Below are positions 1 to 6,593 of a stretch of DNA of 14,065 bases, one piece after another. This stretch comes from Pseudonocardiaceae bacterium (GTDB lineage Bacteria > Actinomycetota > Actinomycetes > Mycobacteriales > Pseudonocardiaceae). How positions within the stretch are numbered: the first letter of the stretch is position 1; every line of letters begins with the position of its first letter. The notes under the pieces are model-generated. The model was not told where the DNA came from. It saw only the letters and a list, made by a program, of their open reading frames with translations, and did not search any database. Position numbers and translations under genes: made by a program. The stretch is from positions 1 to 14,065 of the forward strand of contig JAICSB010000035.1 of assembly GCA_025937115.1 (NCBI GenBank), in the 5' to 3' direction.

Positions 1-115
1 GGGCTCCACTCGCTGAGTACTCGACGGCGTGCAGGACCATCGCGAGGAGGTACAGGACCAGCGCCGTGCCATACGCGAGGTCACTGTAGGACTCCAGAAC
101 CGCGTTGATCGGCAC
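1..115 (-). CDS. ccsB: Cytochrome c biogenesis protein CcsB/ResC, N-terminal fragment
   Basis: Only the first ~38 codons are inside the window; the gene runs off the left edge. The visible protein begins MPINAVLESYSDLAY, followed by a hydrophobic stretch (GTALVLYLLAMVLHAVEY). This matches the start of actinobacterial CcsB/ResC/CcsA proteins, whose first membrane helix follows a short 'YSDLAY'-type segment. With ResB this family forms the System II cytochrome c synthase, exporting heme and attaching it to CXXCH motifs. I chose GTG at 115 because an AAGGAGG Shine-Dalgarno lies 9 bases upstream and because family members usually start MPVN/MPIN. An in-frame ATG at 121 is the alternative, but its spacing is only 3 bases. 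The gene overlaps the 3' end of resB by about 35 bases in another frame, which suggests translational coupling. It is the last visible gene of the hemL-resA-ccdA-resB run. Identity rests on a short fragment plus strong context. Confidence 0.8.
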   Translation of the reverse strand, partial: MPINAVLESYSDLAYGTALVLYLLAMVLHAVEYSASGA

Positions 116-1721
116 CCTCATCCCCCTCCTTCGACACCACAGCCTTCGATCTCACAGTAGGCACTGGTGGCTGGGCCCGCCGGGGCGGCAGCAGATCAGC
201 GGCAATGCGGTCAAACTCCTCGCCGTAGCCAGCAGCCTCAGTTCGGGCCAACCCGCCCAATTCGACCACGGTACCGGCCGGTTCCGCCGGTGTGACGCGC
301 ACCCACAATCGGCGGCGTTTGACCAGCAGGGATAGCCCAAGGCCACCGAGCACCAGCACCGCGAAGCCGAGCACCCAGAGCTGCGTCGGGTCGTAGGAGA
401 CCTGCAGCGACACGAAGCGGGTCACCCCGTCGAAGTGCACCACCGTGTGGTCGGGCAGGGTGAGCTGCTCGCCGGGTCGCAGGTTCTGCCGCGCCACCTG
501 CTTCAAGCGCCCCGAGTCCACCATCGACTGATCGATGGAGAAGATCGACTGGCCACGGCCGGAGTTGTTGCCCAGATCGCCCTTGAGCACGTCGACCGCG
601 ACGGCCGGATCGAGCATGTCCGGGAACGCCGAGGACAACAGTGAACCGCGAAATGTCGCGGTCGGCGCGAACAGCCCGGTGATCGCAAGCTGGCCGGTAC
701 GCCGGGTCGCGTCGTCGGTGACCCCGGGTGGGTCGAACTTGGTGGTGCCCTCCGACAGCATCGTGCCCAGCTCCACCGGCGGCCACTGCACTACCGCGCT
801 GCGCTGCTGCCCGTCCGGGAAGGTGACCGTGAACTGGGGCGCGTAACCGTGGCCGAGCAGGTACACCCGGGTGCCGCCGATCCGCAACGGGTCGTTGACC
901 TTCAACAGGTAGGGATGCCACGTGCCCGCGGCGATGTCGTCGGGACCCTGGTAACTGATGGCGGCGCGGTAGTCCTCTGGCGCTCCGGTGGGCAGGTAGG
1001 TCGGCTTGAAAGCGTTGACTTCCACGCAGAACGGGGTGAGCGCGGTACCGTCGACCGATCGGCCTGGCCGGAACGAGTCATAAGCCAGCGAGCCGGAGTT
1101 GCAGAACTGTGAGCCGTTGGCGAGCACGATCACCTGGCCCTCGTAGCCGACCAGCTTGCCGATCGCGAAGGCCACCAGCAGCCCCAGCAAGGCGACGTGA
1201 AAGACGAGATTGCCCGCTTCGCGTAGGTAACCTCGTTCGGCGGACAACGTCCGGACGCCACCAGGCTCCTCGCCGTCGGCGATTCGCCAACCACGCAGCC
1301 GTCGCCGTGCCGCCGCGATGACCTCAGCAGGGGTACTCGCGGACTCACCGGCAGCATGGTGCGGCAGCCGGGCGAGGTTGCGGGGGGTGGCTACCGGCGC
1401 CCGGCGCAGCTGCCGCGCATAGTCGATGCTGCGCGGCACCACGCATCCCATCAGCGAGATGAACAGCAGCAGGTAGATCGCGGCGAACCACGGGCTGGCG
1501 AAGACTTCGAAGAAACCCAGCCGGTCCAGCACCGGCGCCAAGCTCGGGTGCTGCTCCTGATAGGTCCGCACCCGCTGGGCGTTGAGCGAGTACTGCGGCA
1601 GCAGAGCCCCCGGCAACGCGCCCAGCGCCAGCAGGAACAGCAGCGCCAGAGCGGTGCGCATGCTCGTCAACCCGCGCCAGGTATTGCGGGCCAACGCCGT
1701 CAACTGGGTCAGTCGGTTCAT
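81..1721 (-). CDS. resB: ResB-family cytochrome c biogenesis protein
   Basis: A 546-residue membrane protein of the ResB/Ccs1 family, the partner of CcsB/ResC in System II cytochrome c maturation. It helps hold and transfer heme to reduced apocytochromes on the outer face of the membrane. Hydrophobic segments lie near residues 24-42, 80-97 and 173-193, followed by a large extracytoplasmic domain and a final helix (LWVLGFAVLVLGGLGLSLLV) before a basic, disordered cytoplasmic tail. This is the ResB layout: three N-terminal helices, a soluble domain, one C-terminal helix. The N terminus has the ResB-like 'RTALALLFLLALGALPGALLPQ' signature (residues 22-43). The ATG at 1721 shares one base with the ccdA stop (TGATG), indicating translational coupling; the frame stays open far upstream only because it reads antisense to ccdA. 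The last codons overlap the start of ccsB. Nothing looks broken. Identification is firm from topology, motif and synteny. Confidence 0.93.
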   Translation of the reverse strand: MNRLTQLTALARNTWRGLTSMRTALALLFLLALGALPGALLPQYSLNAQRVRTYQEQHPSLAPVLDRLGFFEVFASPWFAAIYLLLFISLMGCVVPRSIDYARQLRRAPVATPRNLARLPHHAAGESASTPAEVIAAARRRLRGWRIADGEEPGGVRTLSAERGYLREAGNLVFHVALLGLLVAFAIGKLVGYEGQVIVLANGSQFCNSGSLAYDSFRPGRSVDGTALTPFCVEVNAFKPTYLPTGAPEDYRAAISYQGPDDIAAGTWHPYLLKVNDPLRIGGTRVYLLGHGYAPQFTVTFPDGQQRSAVVQWPPVELGTMLSEGTTKFDPPGVTDDATRRTGQLAITGLFAPTATFRGSLLSSAFPDMLDPAVAVDVLKGDLGNNSGRGQSIFSIDQSMVDSGRLKQVARQNLRPGEQLTLPDHTVVHFDGVTRFVSLQVSYDPTQLWVLGFAVLVLGGLGLSLLVKRRRLWVRVTPAEPAGTVVELGGLARTEAAGYGEEFDRIAADLLPPRRAQPPVPTVRSKAVVSKEGDEGADQRGSGVLQ

Positions 1722-2518
1722 CAGATCGGCGTCTCGAAACCCCGCACCGGCCCTTGGAGTACCGCGATGAGCTCCGCCCATACGCCTGTGACCAGCGCAA
1801 ACCCGACTACGATGAGCAACCCCCCACCGGCGAGTTGGACCCCGCGGACGTGTTCGCGCAGCCAGGACATCGCCCGGACCGCGCGCCTTGCGCCGAAAGC
1901 AAGCAACAGGAACGGCACCCCCAGCCCGAGGCAGTAGGCCACGACCAGCAACACTCCGCGAGCGAGGCCACCGCCGGGGGTGCCGACGGCCAGCGCGATC
2001 ACCCCGGCCAGCGTGGGTCCCAGGCACGGCGTCCAGCCCAGCCCGAATACCGCGCCCAGCAGCGGCGCACCGAGCAGGTGCCGGGGCCCCAACCCTGGGC
2101 GCGGGTGCACCCGCAGGTCACGTTGCAAGGTGGGGACCATCCCGACGAACACCAGGCCCATCGCAATGGTGATCACACCACCGACCCGCTGCAGGATCAC
2201 CTCATTGACGGTCAGCCGGTCCGCGATGCCGAGGACCGTCACCACGCTGGCGGTGAACACCACCGAAAAACCGCACACGAACAGCGCGACCGCGCTGAAC
2301 ACCCGTCCCCGGCTGCGATCGGCGCCCTCAGCGCCGACCAACCCGGTCAGGTACGCCAGGTAGCCCGGCACCAGCGGGACCACACACGGCGAGGCAAAAC
2401 TCACCGCACCGGCCAACACCGCCAACCCCGCCGCCAACAACAGCGGCCCGGAGATGGCGAATTCGGTGAGCCCCACATCGCTCAGCGTAGGTCGAGGCAG
2501 CTCGTCAGGCAGCACCAA
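1721..2518 (-). CDS. ccdA: Cytochrome c biogenesis protein CcdA (DsbD-like membrane thiol reductase)
   Basis: A polytopic membrane protein of 265 residues with about six predicted helices, matching CcdA. The family carries electrons from cytoplasmic thioredoxin across the membrane to an extracytoplasmic thiol protein such as ResA. The two hallmark cysteines are present, in SFASPCVVPLVPGY (C45) and LGWTPCLGPTL (C165), each in the first helix of a three-helix half. The open frame begins at TTG 2518, with a GTG as the next codon; the in-frame stop just upstream is resA's own TGA at 2545-2543, so the start cannot lie earlier. Another GTG about 14 codons in is possible. The gap from resA is 24 bases, and the stop overlaps the resB start by one base. 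The exact start is uncertain because no strong Shine-Dalgarno is visible; the family assignment is solid. Confidence 0.92.
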   Translation of the reverse strand: MVLPDELPRPTLSDVGLTEFAISGPLLLAAGLAVLAGAVSFASPCVVPLVPGYLAYLTGLVGAEGADRSRGRVFSAVALFVCGFSVVFTASVVTVLGIADRLTVNEVILQRVGGVITIAMGLVFVGMVPTLQRDLRVHPRPGLGPRHLLGAPLLGAVFGLGWTPCLGPTLAGVIALAVGTPGGGLARGVLLVVAYCLGLGVPFLLLAFGARRAVRAMSWLREHVRGVQLAGGGLLIVVGFALVTGVWAELIAVLQGPVRGFETPI

Positions 2519-2542
2519 CCCCGTGCCCGGGCGCGAAAGGGG

Positions 2543-3118
2543 TCAGGACTCCGCCGCGATGCGCGCCACCACGGGCTGTAGATCCTGCGCGTGGATGGAG
2601 TGCAGGAACACTGCGGCGACCCGGTGGTGGCGGTCCAGGACGATGGTCAGCGGCACCACTGAACGAGGGACACCGTTGAGCGCGAGCAGCGTCCGGCCGG
2701 GAGGATCGAAAATCGACGGGTAGGTGAGACCGAAGTCGCGGGCGAAGTCCGCGCCGGCCTGCCGGCTGTCCCGGACGTCGACCCCGACGAACTGCACCCG
2801 CTGAGCCGAGGTGGCACGAGCCACCCGCACCAGGTCGCTGGCTTCGGACCGGCACGGCCCGCACCATGAGCCCCAGACGTTGAGCACCACCGTCTGGTCG
2901 GGGTAGCCCGCCAGCGATACCGTCGTCCCAGGTTCGGTCACGCTGTCCCCGGCCAGCGCTCCGACCGTGCCCCGGCTGGCCGGCGGATCGTAGAAGATAT
3001 CGGTCTTCCCACCTGGGGTGACGAACTCGAAGGTGCCGCCGTGGGTTACCGCGTCGGTCCCGGTGGCGCAACCAGCCACCACGAAAGCTGCCGCGAACAG
3101 CAACAACGCACGCCTCAT
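2543..3118 (-). CDS. resA: ResA/TlpA-like thioredoxin-fold lipoprotein
   Basis: A 191-residue exported thiol-disulfide oxidoreductase. It begins [17 protein letters not shown], a lipoprotein signal with lipobox VAGC (residues 14-17), so it is probably anchored to the outer face of the membrane through Cys17. The thioredoxin-like domain follows, with active site WCGPC (residues 85-89) after the strand VVLNVWGS, and a downstream segment NGVPRSVVPLTIVLD that contains the cis-proline region typical of TlpA/ResA. The family reduces the CXXC of apocytochrome c so that heme can be attached, taking electrons from CcdA, whose gene is next. The ATG at 3118 overlaps the stop of the upstream phosphatase gene by 4 bases (ATGA). 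Upstream extension of the frame reads antisense-like sequence and would bury the signal peptide, so it was not used. The symbol resA is by family and context; it could equally be called a TlpA-family protein. Confidence 0.9.
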   Translation of the reverse strand: MRRALLLFAAAFVVAGCATGTDAVTHGGTFEFVTPGGKTDIFYDPPASRGTVGALAGDSVTEPGTTVSLAGYPDQTVVLNVWGSWCGPCRSEASDLVRVARATSAQRVQFVGVDVRDSRQAGADFARDFGLTYPSIFDPPGRTLLALNGVPRSVVPLTIVLDRHHRVAAVFLHSIHAQDLQPVVARIAAES

Positions 3119-3744
3119 GCCCCGGCCACCCTCGGGTCCGAGTAGCCGGCGGGCTGGCTGTAGACCACGTCGATCAGCGTGTCGCCGTCGAACACCAGAC
3201 TGGTCAACGACGCCAGGGCGCACTGCCTGCGCCGCGGATCGTGCCATAGCCGCTGCCCAGCCAAGTGTCGACGCAAGGTGTAGATCGGCAGTTGATGCGA
3301 CACGCACACCGCCTCATGCCCGGCGGCCCGGTCGCGGGCCCGGTACGTCGCGGCGAGCATCCGGTCGGCGATCTGTTGGTAGGGCTCTCCCCAGGACGGC
3401 CGGAATGGGTTGCGCAGCTTGGGCCAGTACCGCGGGTCGCGTAGCGCCCCGTCACCGACCGACACCCGGGCTCCCTCGAACACGTTGGACGCCTCGATCA
3501 ATCCCTCGTCGGTGACCACCTCGAGCTGGTGTCGGGCGGCTACCGACTTCGCGGTCTGTTGCGCCCGCAGCAGCGGCGAGGCGACCACCTGCACTATGTC
3601 CCGATCGGCGAGATGCGCGGCGACTTGCTCAGCTTGGCGCACGCCAGCGTCGGACAGCCCGAAGCCGGGTAGCCGGCCGTAGAGGATCCGGTTCGGGTTG
3701 TGCACTTCACCGTGCCGCAGCAGGTGAACCACGGTGGCACTCAT
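3115..3744 (-). CDS. Histidine phosphatase superfamily (phosphoglycerate mutase-like) protein
   Basis: A 209-residue protein with the histidine phosphatase signature LLRHGE (residues 8-13, catalytic His11), a conserved [10 protein letters not shown] segment (residues 56-64, Arg60 contacting phosphate), and the second catalytic histidine in VCVSHQLP (His150). The fold is that of cofactor-dependent phosphoglycerate mutases, but members in this locus, such as the Rv0525-type protein of mycobacteria, have no agreed substrate and may be general phosphatases. It is cytoplasmic by lack of a signal. The ATG at 3744 overlaps the hemL stop by 4 bases, and its own stop overlaps the resA start by 4 bases, so it is translationally embedded between heme synthesis and cytochrome c maturation. 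Its persistence in this operon across actinomycetes suggests a related role, but the sequence does not show one. Confidence 0.9.
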   Translation of the reverse strand: MSATVVHLLRHGEVHNPNRILYGRLPGFGLSDAGVRQAEQVAAHLADRDIVQVVASPLLRAQQTAKSVAARHQLEVVTDEGLIEASNVFEGARVSVGDGALRDPRYWPKLRNPFRPSWGEPYQQIADRMLAATYRARDRAAGHEAVCVSHQLPIYTLRRHLAGQRLWHDPRRRQCALASLTSLVFDGDTLIDVVYSQPAGYSDPRVAGA

Positions 3745-5051
3745 GCCGGCTGCCTGGCTTGCGCGGCGGCCCGGGCGGCATGTGGCAGCGCCCCCGCGAT
3801 CACTTCGAAAGCCTCCTCGTCCAGTGCTGCGGAGACGAACCAGGACTCGAACGCGCTCGGTGGAGCGTAGACGCCATGCTCCAGCAGCGCGTGGAAGAAA
3901 GCCGGGAAACGCCAAGTCTCGGTGGCTTTGACCCCGACGTAGTCCCGCACCGGTCCGCTGGCGGGGGCGGTGAAGAACACGCTGAGCATCGAGCCCGCGG
4001 TCTGCACCCGGTGCGGCACGCTGTGGGCGTCCAATGCCTGATCGAGCAGACCGGCCAGCCTGGTCGCCACCACATCCAGCTGGGCGTAGACATCCCGGTC
4101 GGCGGCCCGCAGCGTGGCCAACCCGGCGGCCACCGCGACCGGGTTCCCGGACAGGGTGCCCGCCTGGTAAACCGGGCCGGCCGGGGCGAGGTAGGACATC
4201 AACTCCACCGAACCGCCGAACGCCGCCGCCGGCAACCCGCCGGACATCACCTTGCCGAAGGTGTAGAGGTCAGCCGGCACGTGCTCAAGCCCGAACCAGC
4301 CGGCGGCCGAGACCCGGAACCCGGTCATCACTTCGTCGAGGATCAGCAGCGCGCCGTGGGAGTGGCACAACTCGCGCAGCTCGGCGTTGAACCCGGCGTC
4401 GGGCGGTATCGCACCCATGTTCCCGGCAGCCGCCTCGGCGATGACGGCGGCGATCTCGGTGCCCCGTTCGGCGAACAGGGCACGGACCGCGTCGAGGTCG
4501 TTGTAGGGCAGCACGATCGTGTCAGCGGCCTGCGCACCGGTGACGCCCGGGCTGCTGGGCAACCCGAAGGTGGCGACGCCCGACCCGGCGGCGACGAGTA
4601 GCGCGTCGACGTGCCCGTGGTAGTGCCCGGCGAACTTGACTACCGCGGCGCGCCCGGTGACGCCCCGGGCCAGCCGGATCGCGCTCATCGTCGCCTCGGT
4701 GCCGGAGTTGACCAGGCGCACTTGGTCAACTGGCTCGACTCGGCGCACGATCTCCTCAGCGAGCTCAGTCTCCCCGGCGGTGGGAGCGCCGAAGGACAGC
4801 CCCCGGGTGACGGCCGCCTGTACCGCTTCCACCACTGCGGGGTGCGCGTGGCCCAAAATCATCGGGCCCCAGGATGAGACCAGATCGACGTAACGGCTGC
4901 CGTCGGCATCCCACAGGTAGGGTCCCGCTGCTCGGACCATGAAGCGCGGCGTGCCGCCGACCGCGCCGAAAGCCCGCACCGGGGAGTTCACCCCGCCGGG
5001 GATCACAGCGCAGGCCCGATCAAACAGCCGAGCTGACTCGGGGGCTGTCAT
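3741..5051 (-). CDS. hemL: Glutamate-1-semialdehyde 2,1-aminomutase
   Basis: A 436-residue class-III-like PLP aminotransferase, the normal length for HemL. It converts glutamate-1-semialdehyde to 5-aminolevulinate, the second step of the C5 pathway after HemA. Visible motifs: the N-terminal [12 protein letters not shown] (residues 17-28), the [14 protein letters not shown] cofactor-phosphate segment (residues 116-129), KFAGHYHGH (139-147), [10 protein letters not shown] (237-246) and the PLP lysine in [11 protein letters not shown] (Lys267). All are intact. The ATG at 5051 overlaps the stop of the upstream small membrane gene by 4 bases (ATGA), and the hemL stop overlaps the phosphatase start by 4 bases. 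The open frame extends upstream to 5222, but that part reads through the membrane protein gene and is not HemL-like. It lies apart from hemA-hemB, as in mycobacteria, with the decayed nuclease gene in between. Confidence 0.97.
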   Translation of the reverse strand: MTAPESARLFDRACAVIPGGVNSPVRAFGAVGGTPRFMVRAAGPYLWDADGSRYVDLVSSWGPMILGHAHPAVVEAVQAAVTRGLSFGAPTAGETELAEEIVRRVEPVDQVRLVNSGTEATMSAIRLARGVTGRAAVVKFAGHYHGHVDALLVAAGSGVATFGLPSSPGVTGAQAADTIVLPYNDLDAVRALFAERGTEIAAVIAEAAAGNMGAIPPDAGFNAELRELCHSHGALLILDEVMTGFRVSAAGWFGLEHVPADLYTFGKVMSGGLPAAAFGGSVELMSYLAPAGPVYQAGTLSGNPVAVAAGLATLRAADRDVYAQLDVVATRLAGLLDQALDAHSVPHRVQTAGSMLSVFFTAPASGPVRDYVGVKATETWRFPAFFHALLEHGVYAPPSAFESWFVSAALDEEAFEVIAGALPHAARAAAQARQPA

Positions 5052-5329
5052 CGGTAGTGCTGTCGGAATGCTTGCACCGTCATGCGCCGTCCCGCGTCGA
5101 GCAACAGGATCCCCGCCACCGTGGCCGCGCCGACGGCGATCGCCCACCAACGTCCCTCGATACGGTAGAGCGCAATGCCGCGGCGCGTCGCGGTGAAGAC
5201 GACGCCGCGGTGCCAGCACCACCAGGTCAACCCGCCCAGCACGATCGCGACCAACACCTCGGCCACCGCCCGCAGCGGGCTACGCCCCGCCCACGTTGCG
5301 AAACCCACGCTTGCACCCTGCCATGGCAT
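5048..5329 (-). CDS. Small two-helix membrane protein of the hem locus, unknown function
   Basis: A small protein of about 93 residues if it starts at ATG 5329 ([13 protein letters not shown]...). Two hydrophobic helices are visible: [19 protein letters not shown] and [19 protein letters not shown], joined by a basic loop with arginines ([15 protein letters not shown]), and a basic C terminus. I do not recognise a functional family. Small membrane proteins also sit between hemB and hemL in mycobacteria (the Rv0513/Rv0514 position, from memory), so a link with heme or the membrane steps of the pathway is an inference from context only. Its stop overlaps the hemL start by 4 bases, so it probably leads the hemL operon. 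The start is uncertain: the frame is open to 5464, with another ATG at 5407, but that ATG lies inside a repeated palindrome and the extra sequence is not hydrophobic or otherwise convincing. Confidence 0.65.
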   Translation of the reverse strand: MPWQGASVGFATWAGRSPLRAVAEVLVAIVLGGLTWWCWHRGVVFTATRRGIALYRIEGRWWAIAVGAATVAGILLLDAGRRMTVQAFRQHYR

Positions 5330-5406
5330 GCCCCGCAGGTGATCGGCGGCCCCGCACCCGCTCGGATCGCTGCCGACGAGTCGCAGAGCGCTCGCCCACG
5401 CTCTCA

Positions 5407-5470
5407 TGATCGCCGAAACTGAGGCCTCACCGCGCGATATCGCGCGCCCACAGCTCACTTTCACCGATCA
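5407..5470. repeat. 64-bp palindromic element, left copy
   Basis: Imperfect inverted repeat. The left arm tgatcgccgaaactgag (5407-5423) pairs with 5454-5470 at 14 of 17 positions. A perfect 16-bp palindrome cgcgcgatatcgcgcg (5431-5446) sits exactly at the centre. A second element with the same arms and exactly the same 64-bp length lies at 6409-6472, on the other side of the DUF559-type gene. It is intergenic, between the hemL-operon membrane protein and the plus-strand pseudogene. It could be a REP/MITE-like repeat or a bidirectional transcription signal. Confidence 0.75.
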
Positions 5471-5520
5471 CAGACGCCGTTCAGGGGGACTGTCGGTGAT
5501 CGCTGGCAATGTGGTGAGCC

Positions 5521-6411
5521 GTGACGCGAGATAACGACATGGATCGACTGCTCCGCAGCCAGCACGGCGCTGTGAGTCGGGCGCAGCTACGCGAGCGTGG
5601 AGTCAACGCGAACTCCATCGATACTTGGGTCCGACGTGGTCGACTACGGCGGATCCTTCCGAACGTCTACTGCACCGGCCCGCCGTCGCTGGCCGCCCGA
5701 GCGCATGCCGCACACCTGTGGCAACCAAAGGGTGTGGTCAGTCATCTCGCCGCCGCCCACCTGTGGCAAATGGCAGTCGACGAGCCTGCAGTCGTGCACC
5801 TGACGGTGCCGCTGGGCTTGGTGCGCGCATCGCCCGTGCCGTGGCTGCGTCTGTTTCGCCGGGATACGCGCGCAACCGGCGTAGCACCGTTGGTGGGCTG
5901 CCGGTCACCGACGTGCCTCGCACCGTCTTCGACTGTCTTGCACTGCTCGATGCCCCGGCGTGCGCGGCGCTGCTCGATCACGCCACGGCGACTTTGACCT
6001 CGGAGCGAGCGCTGCGGATGCGTTACGTCGAGGACCTCGGATTGCGCGGCTCGCCTCATGTCGCCCAGCAGCTGGCGTCGCTGGTGCCTGGCGCGGCGTC
6101 CGCGCCCGAGCGTCTGCTCGCGCAAGGTCTGAGCTCGACAGGCCTTACCGACTTCCTGGTCAACGAGCCGGTTCACGGGTACATCGCGGACTTCCTCGAT
6201 CCGGTGCGGCGGCTGATCCTCGAGGTGGACGGTTACCGCACCCACGGCGGCTGGGTCGCGTTTCAGAACGACCGCACCCGCCAGAACGTGCTGGTGGCGC
6301 ACGGGTACACCGTGCTGCGCTACACCGCCCACGACGTTCCTAACCCGGCTCGGATCAATCCTCGACGAGATCACCGATATGGTCGTCCGGACCAGCCAGC
6401 AAACCTCATGA
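5521..6411 (+). pseudogene. AbiEi-like N-terminal / DUF559 nuclease-like protein, twice frameshifted
   Basis: The only plus-strand gene. The N-terminal part (from GTG 5521, or ATG 5539, MDRLLRSQHGAVSRAQL...) is the winged-helix segment seen in 'type IV toxin-antitoxin AbiEi family antitoxin' proteins. The C-terminal part (IADFLDPVRRLILEVDGY..H, then F..DR.RQNVLVAHGYTVLRYTAHDV) is the DUF559/Vsr-like endonuclease-fold domain, with its acidic E-V-D and the DRxRQ motif. The reading frame is broken twice. Frame 1 runs to about 5895, where the protein continues in frame 3 (GLPVTDVPRTVFDCLALLD), best explained by loss of one G in a GGG run near 5895-5897. At about 6339 an extra C returns it to frame 1 (LTRLGSILDEITDMVV...), ending at TGA 6409-6411. 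The two shifts cancel. A restored protein would be about 296 residues, usual for the family. It interrupts the hem locus and is bracketed by two 64-bp palindromes. A sequencing error is possible for either shift. Confidence 0.75.
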
Positions 6412-6472
6412 TCGTCGAAACTGAGCCACGGCAGTGCAAATTTGAACGGTCAGAGCTCAGTTGCGGCGATCA
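6409..6472. repeat. 64-bp palindromic element, right copy
   Basis: Arms tgatcgtcgaaactgag (6409-6425) and 6456-6472 pair at 15 of 17 positions, and pairing continues one or two bases outward. A small palindrome caaatttg (6437-6444) lies exactly at the centre. Length and arms match the element at 5407-5470 (left arms 16 of 17 identical), while the middle 30 bp have diverged. The first three bases are the stop codon of the nuclease-like pseudogene. It may also serve as the convergent terminator between this gene and hemB. Confidence 0.75.
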
Positions 6473-6523
6473 TGGGCGGCGTAGCCACTCGGCAGCGGGC
6501 CCGCAGGCCGCCGGAGCGGGCCA

Positions 6524-6588
6524 GCTGGCCGCGGCAGCGGGCTGGCCGCGGCAGCGGGCTGGCCGCGGCAGCGGCCCGGCTGGCCGCG
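6524..6588. repeat. 17-bp tandem repeat downstream of hemB
   Basis: Three perfect head-to-tail copies of gctggccgcggcagcgg (6524-6540, 6541-6557, 6558-6574), followed after four bases by a partial copy of 10 bp (6579-6588). It ends 5 bases before the hemB stop codon (read from the minus strand). Each unit contains the self-complementary ccgcgg, so the transcript could form short GC hairpins. No coding role is seen. It is probably a slippage-prone simple repeat. Confidence 0.85.
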
Positions 6589-6593
6589 CTCGA

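Noticed and set aside
1754..2581. 275-residue plus-strand open frame opposite ccdA
   Set aside because: The composition (Arg, His, Gln, Pro) and lack of motifs mark it as the antisense of a membrane protein gene.
5048..5464. 138-residue version of the small membrane protein starting at 5464 or 5407
   Set aside because: The extra N-terminal sequence overlaps the palindromic element and has no hydrophobic or conserved-looking features; the ATG at 5329 gives a compact two-helix protein.
5521..6411. Complete AbiE-type toxin-antitoxin system
   Set aside because: No AbiEii-like nucleotidyltransferase gene is adjacent on either strand, and the C-terminal half is DUF559-like rather than an AbiEi C-terminal domain.
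5407..6472. Classical insertion sequence with terminal inverted repeats and target-site duplication
   Set aside because: No transposase is encoded, and no matching short duplication is visible outside the two palindromes; each element is itself a complete palindrome rather than one end of a long inverted pair.
6524..6588. Possible CRISPR-like array
   Set aside because: Units are contiguous with no spacers and no cas genes are nearby; it is a simple tandem repeat.
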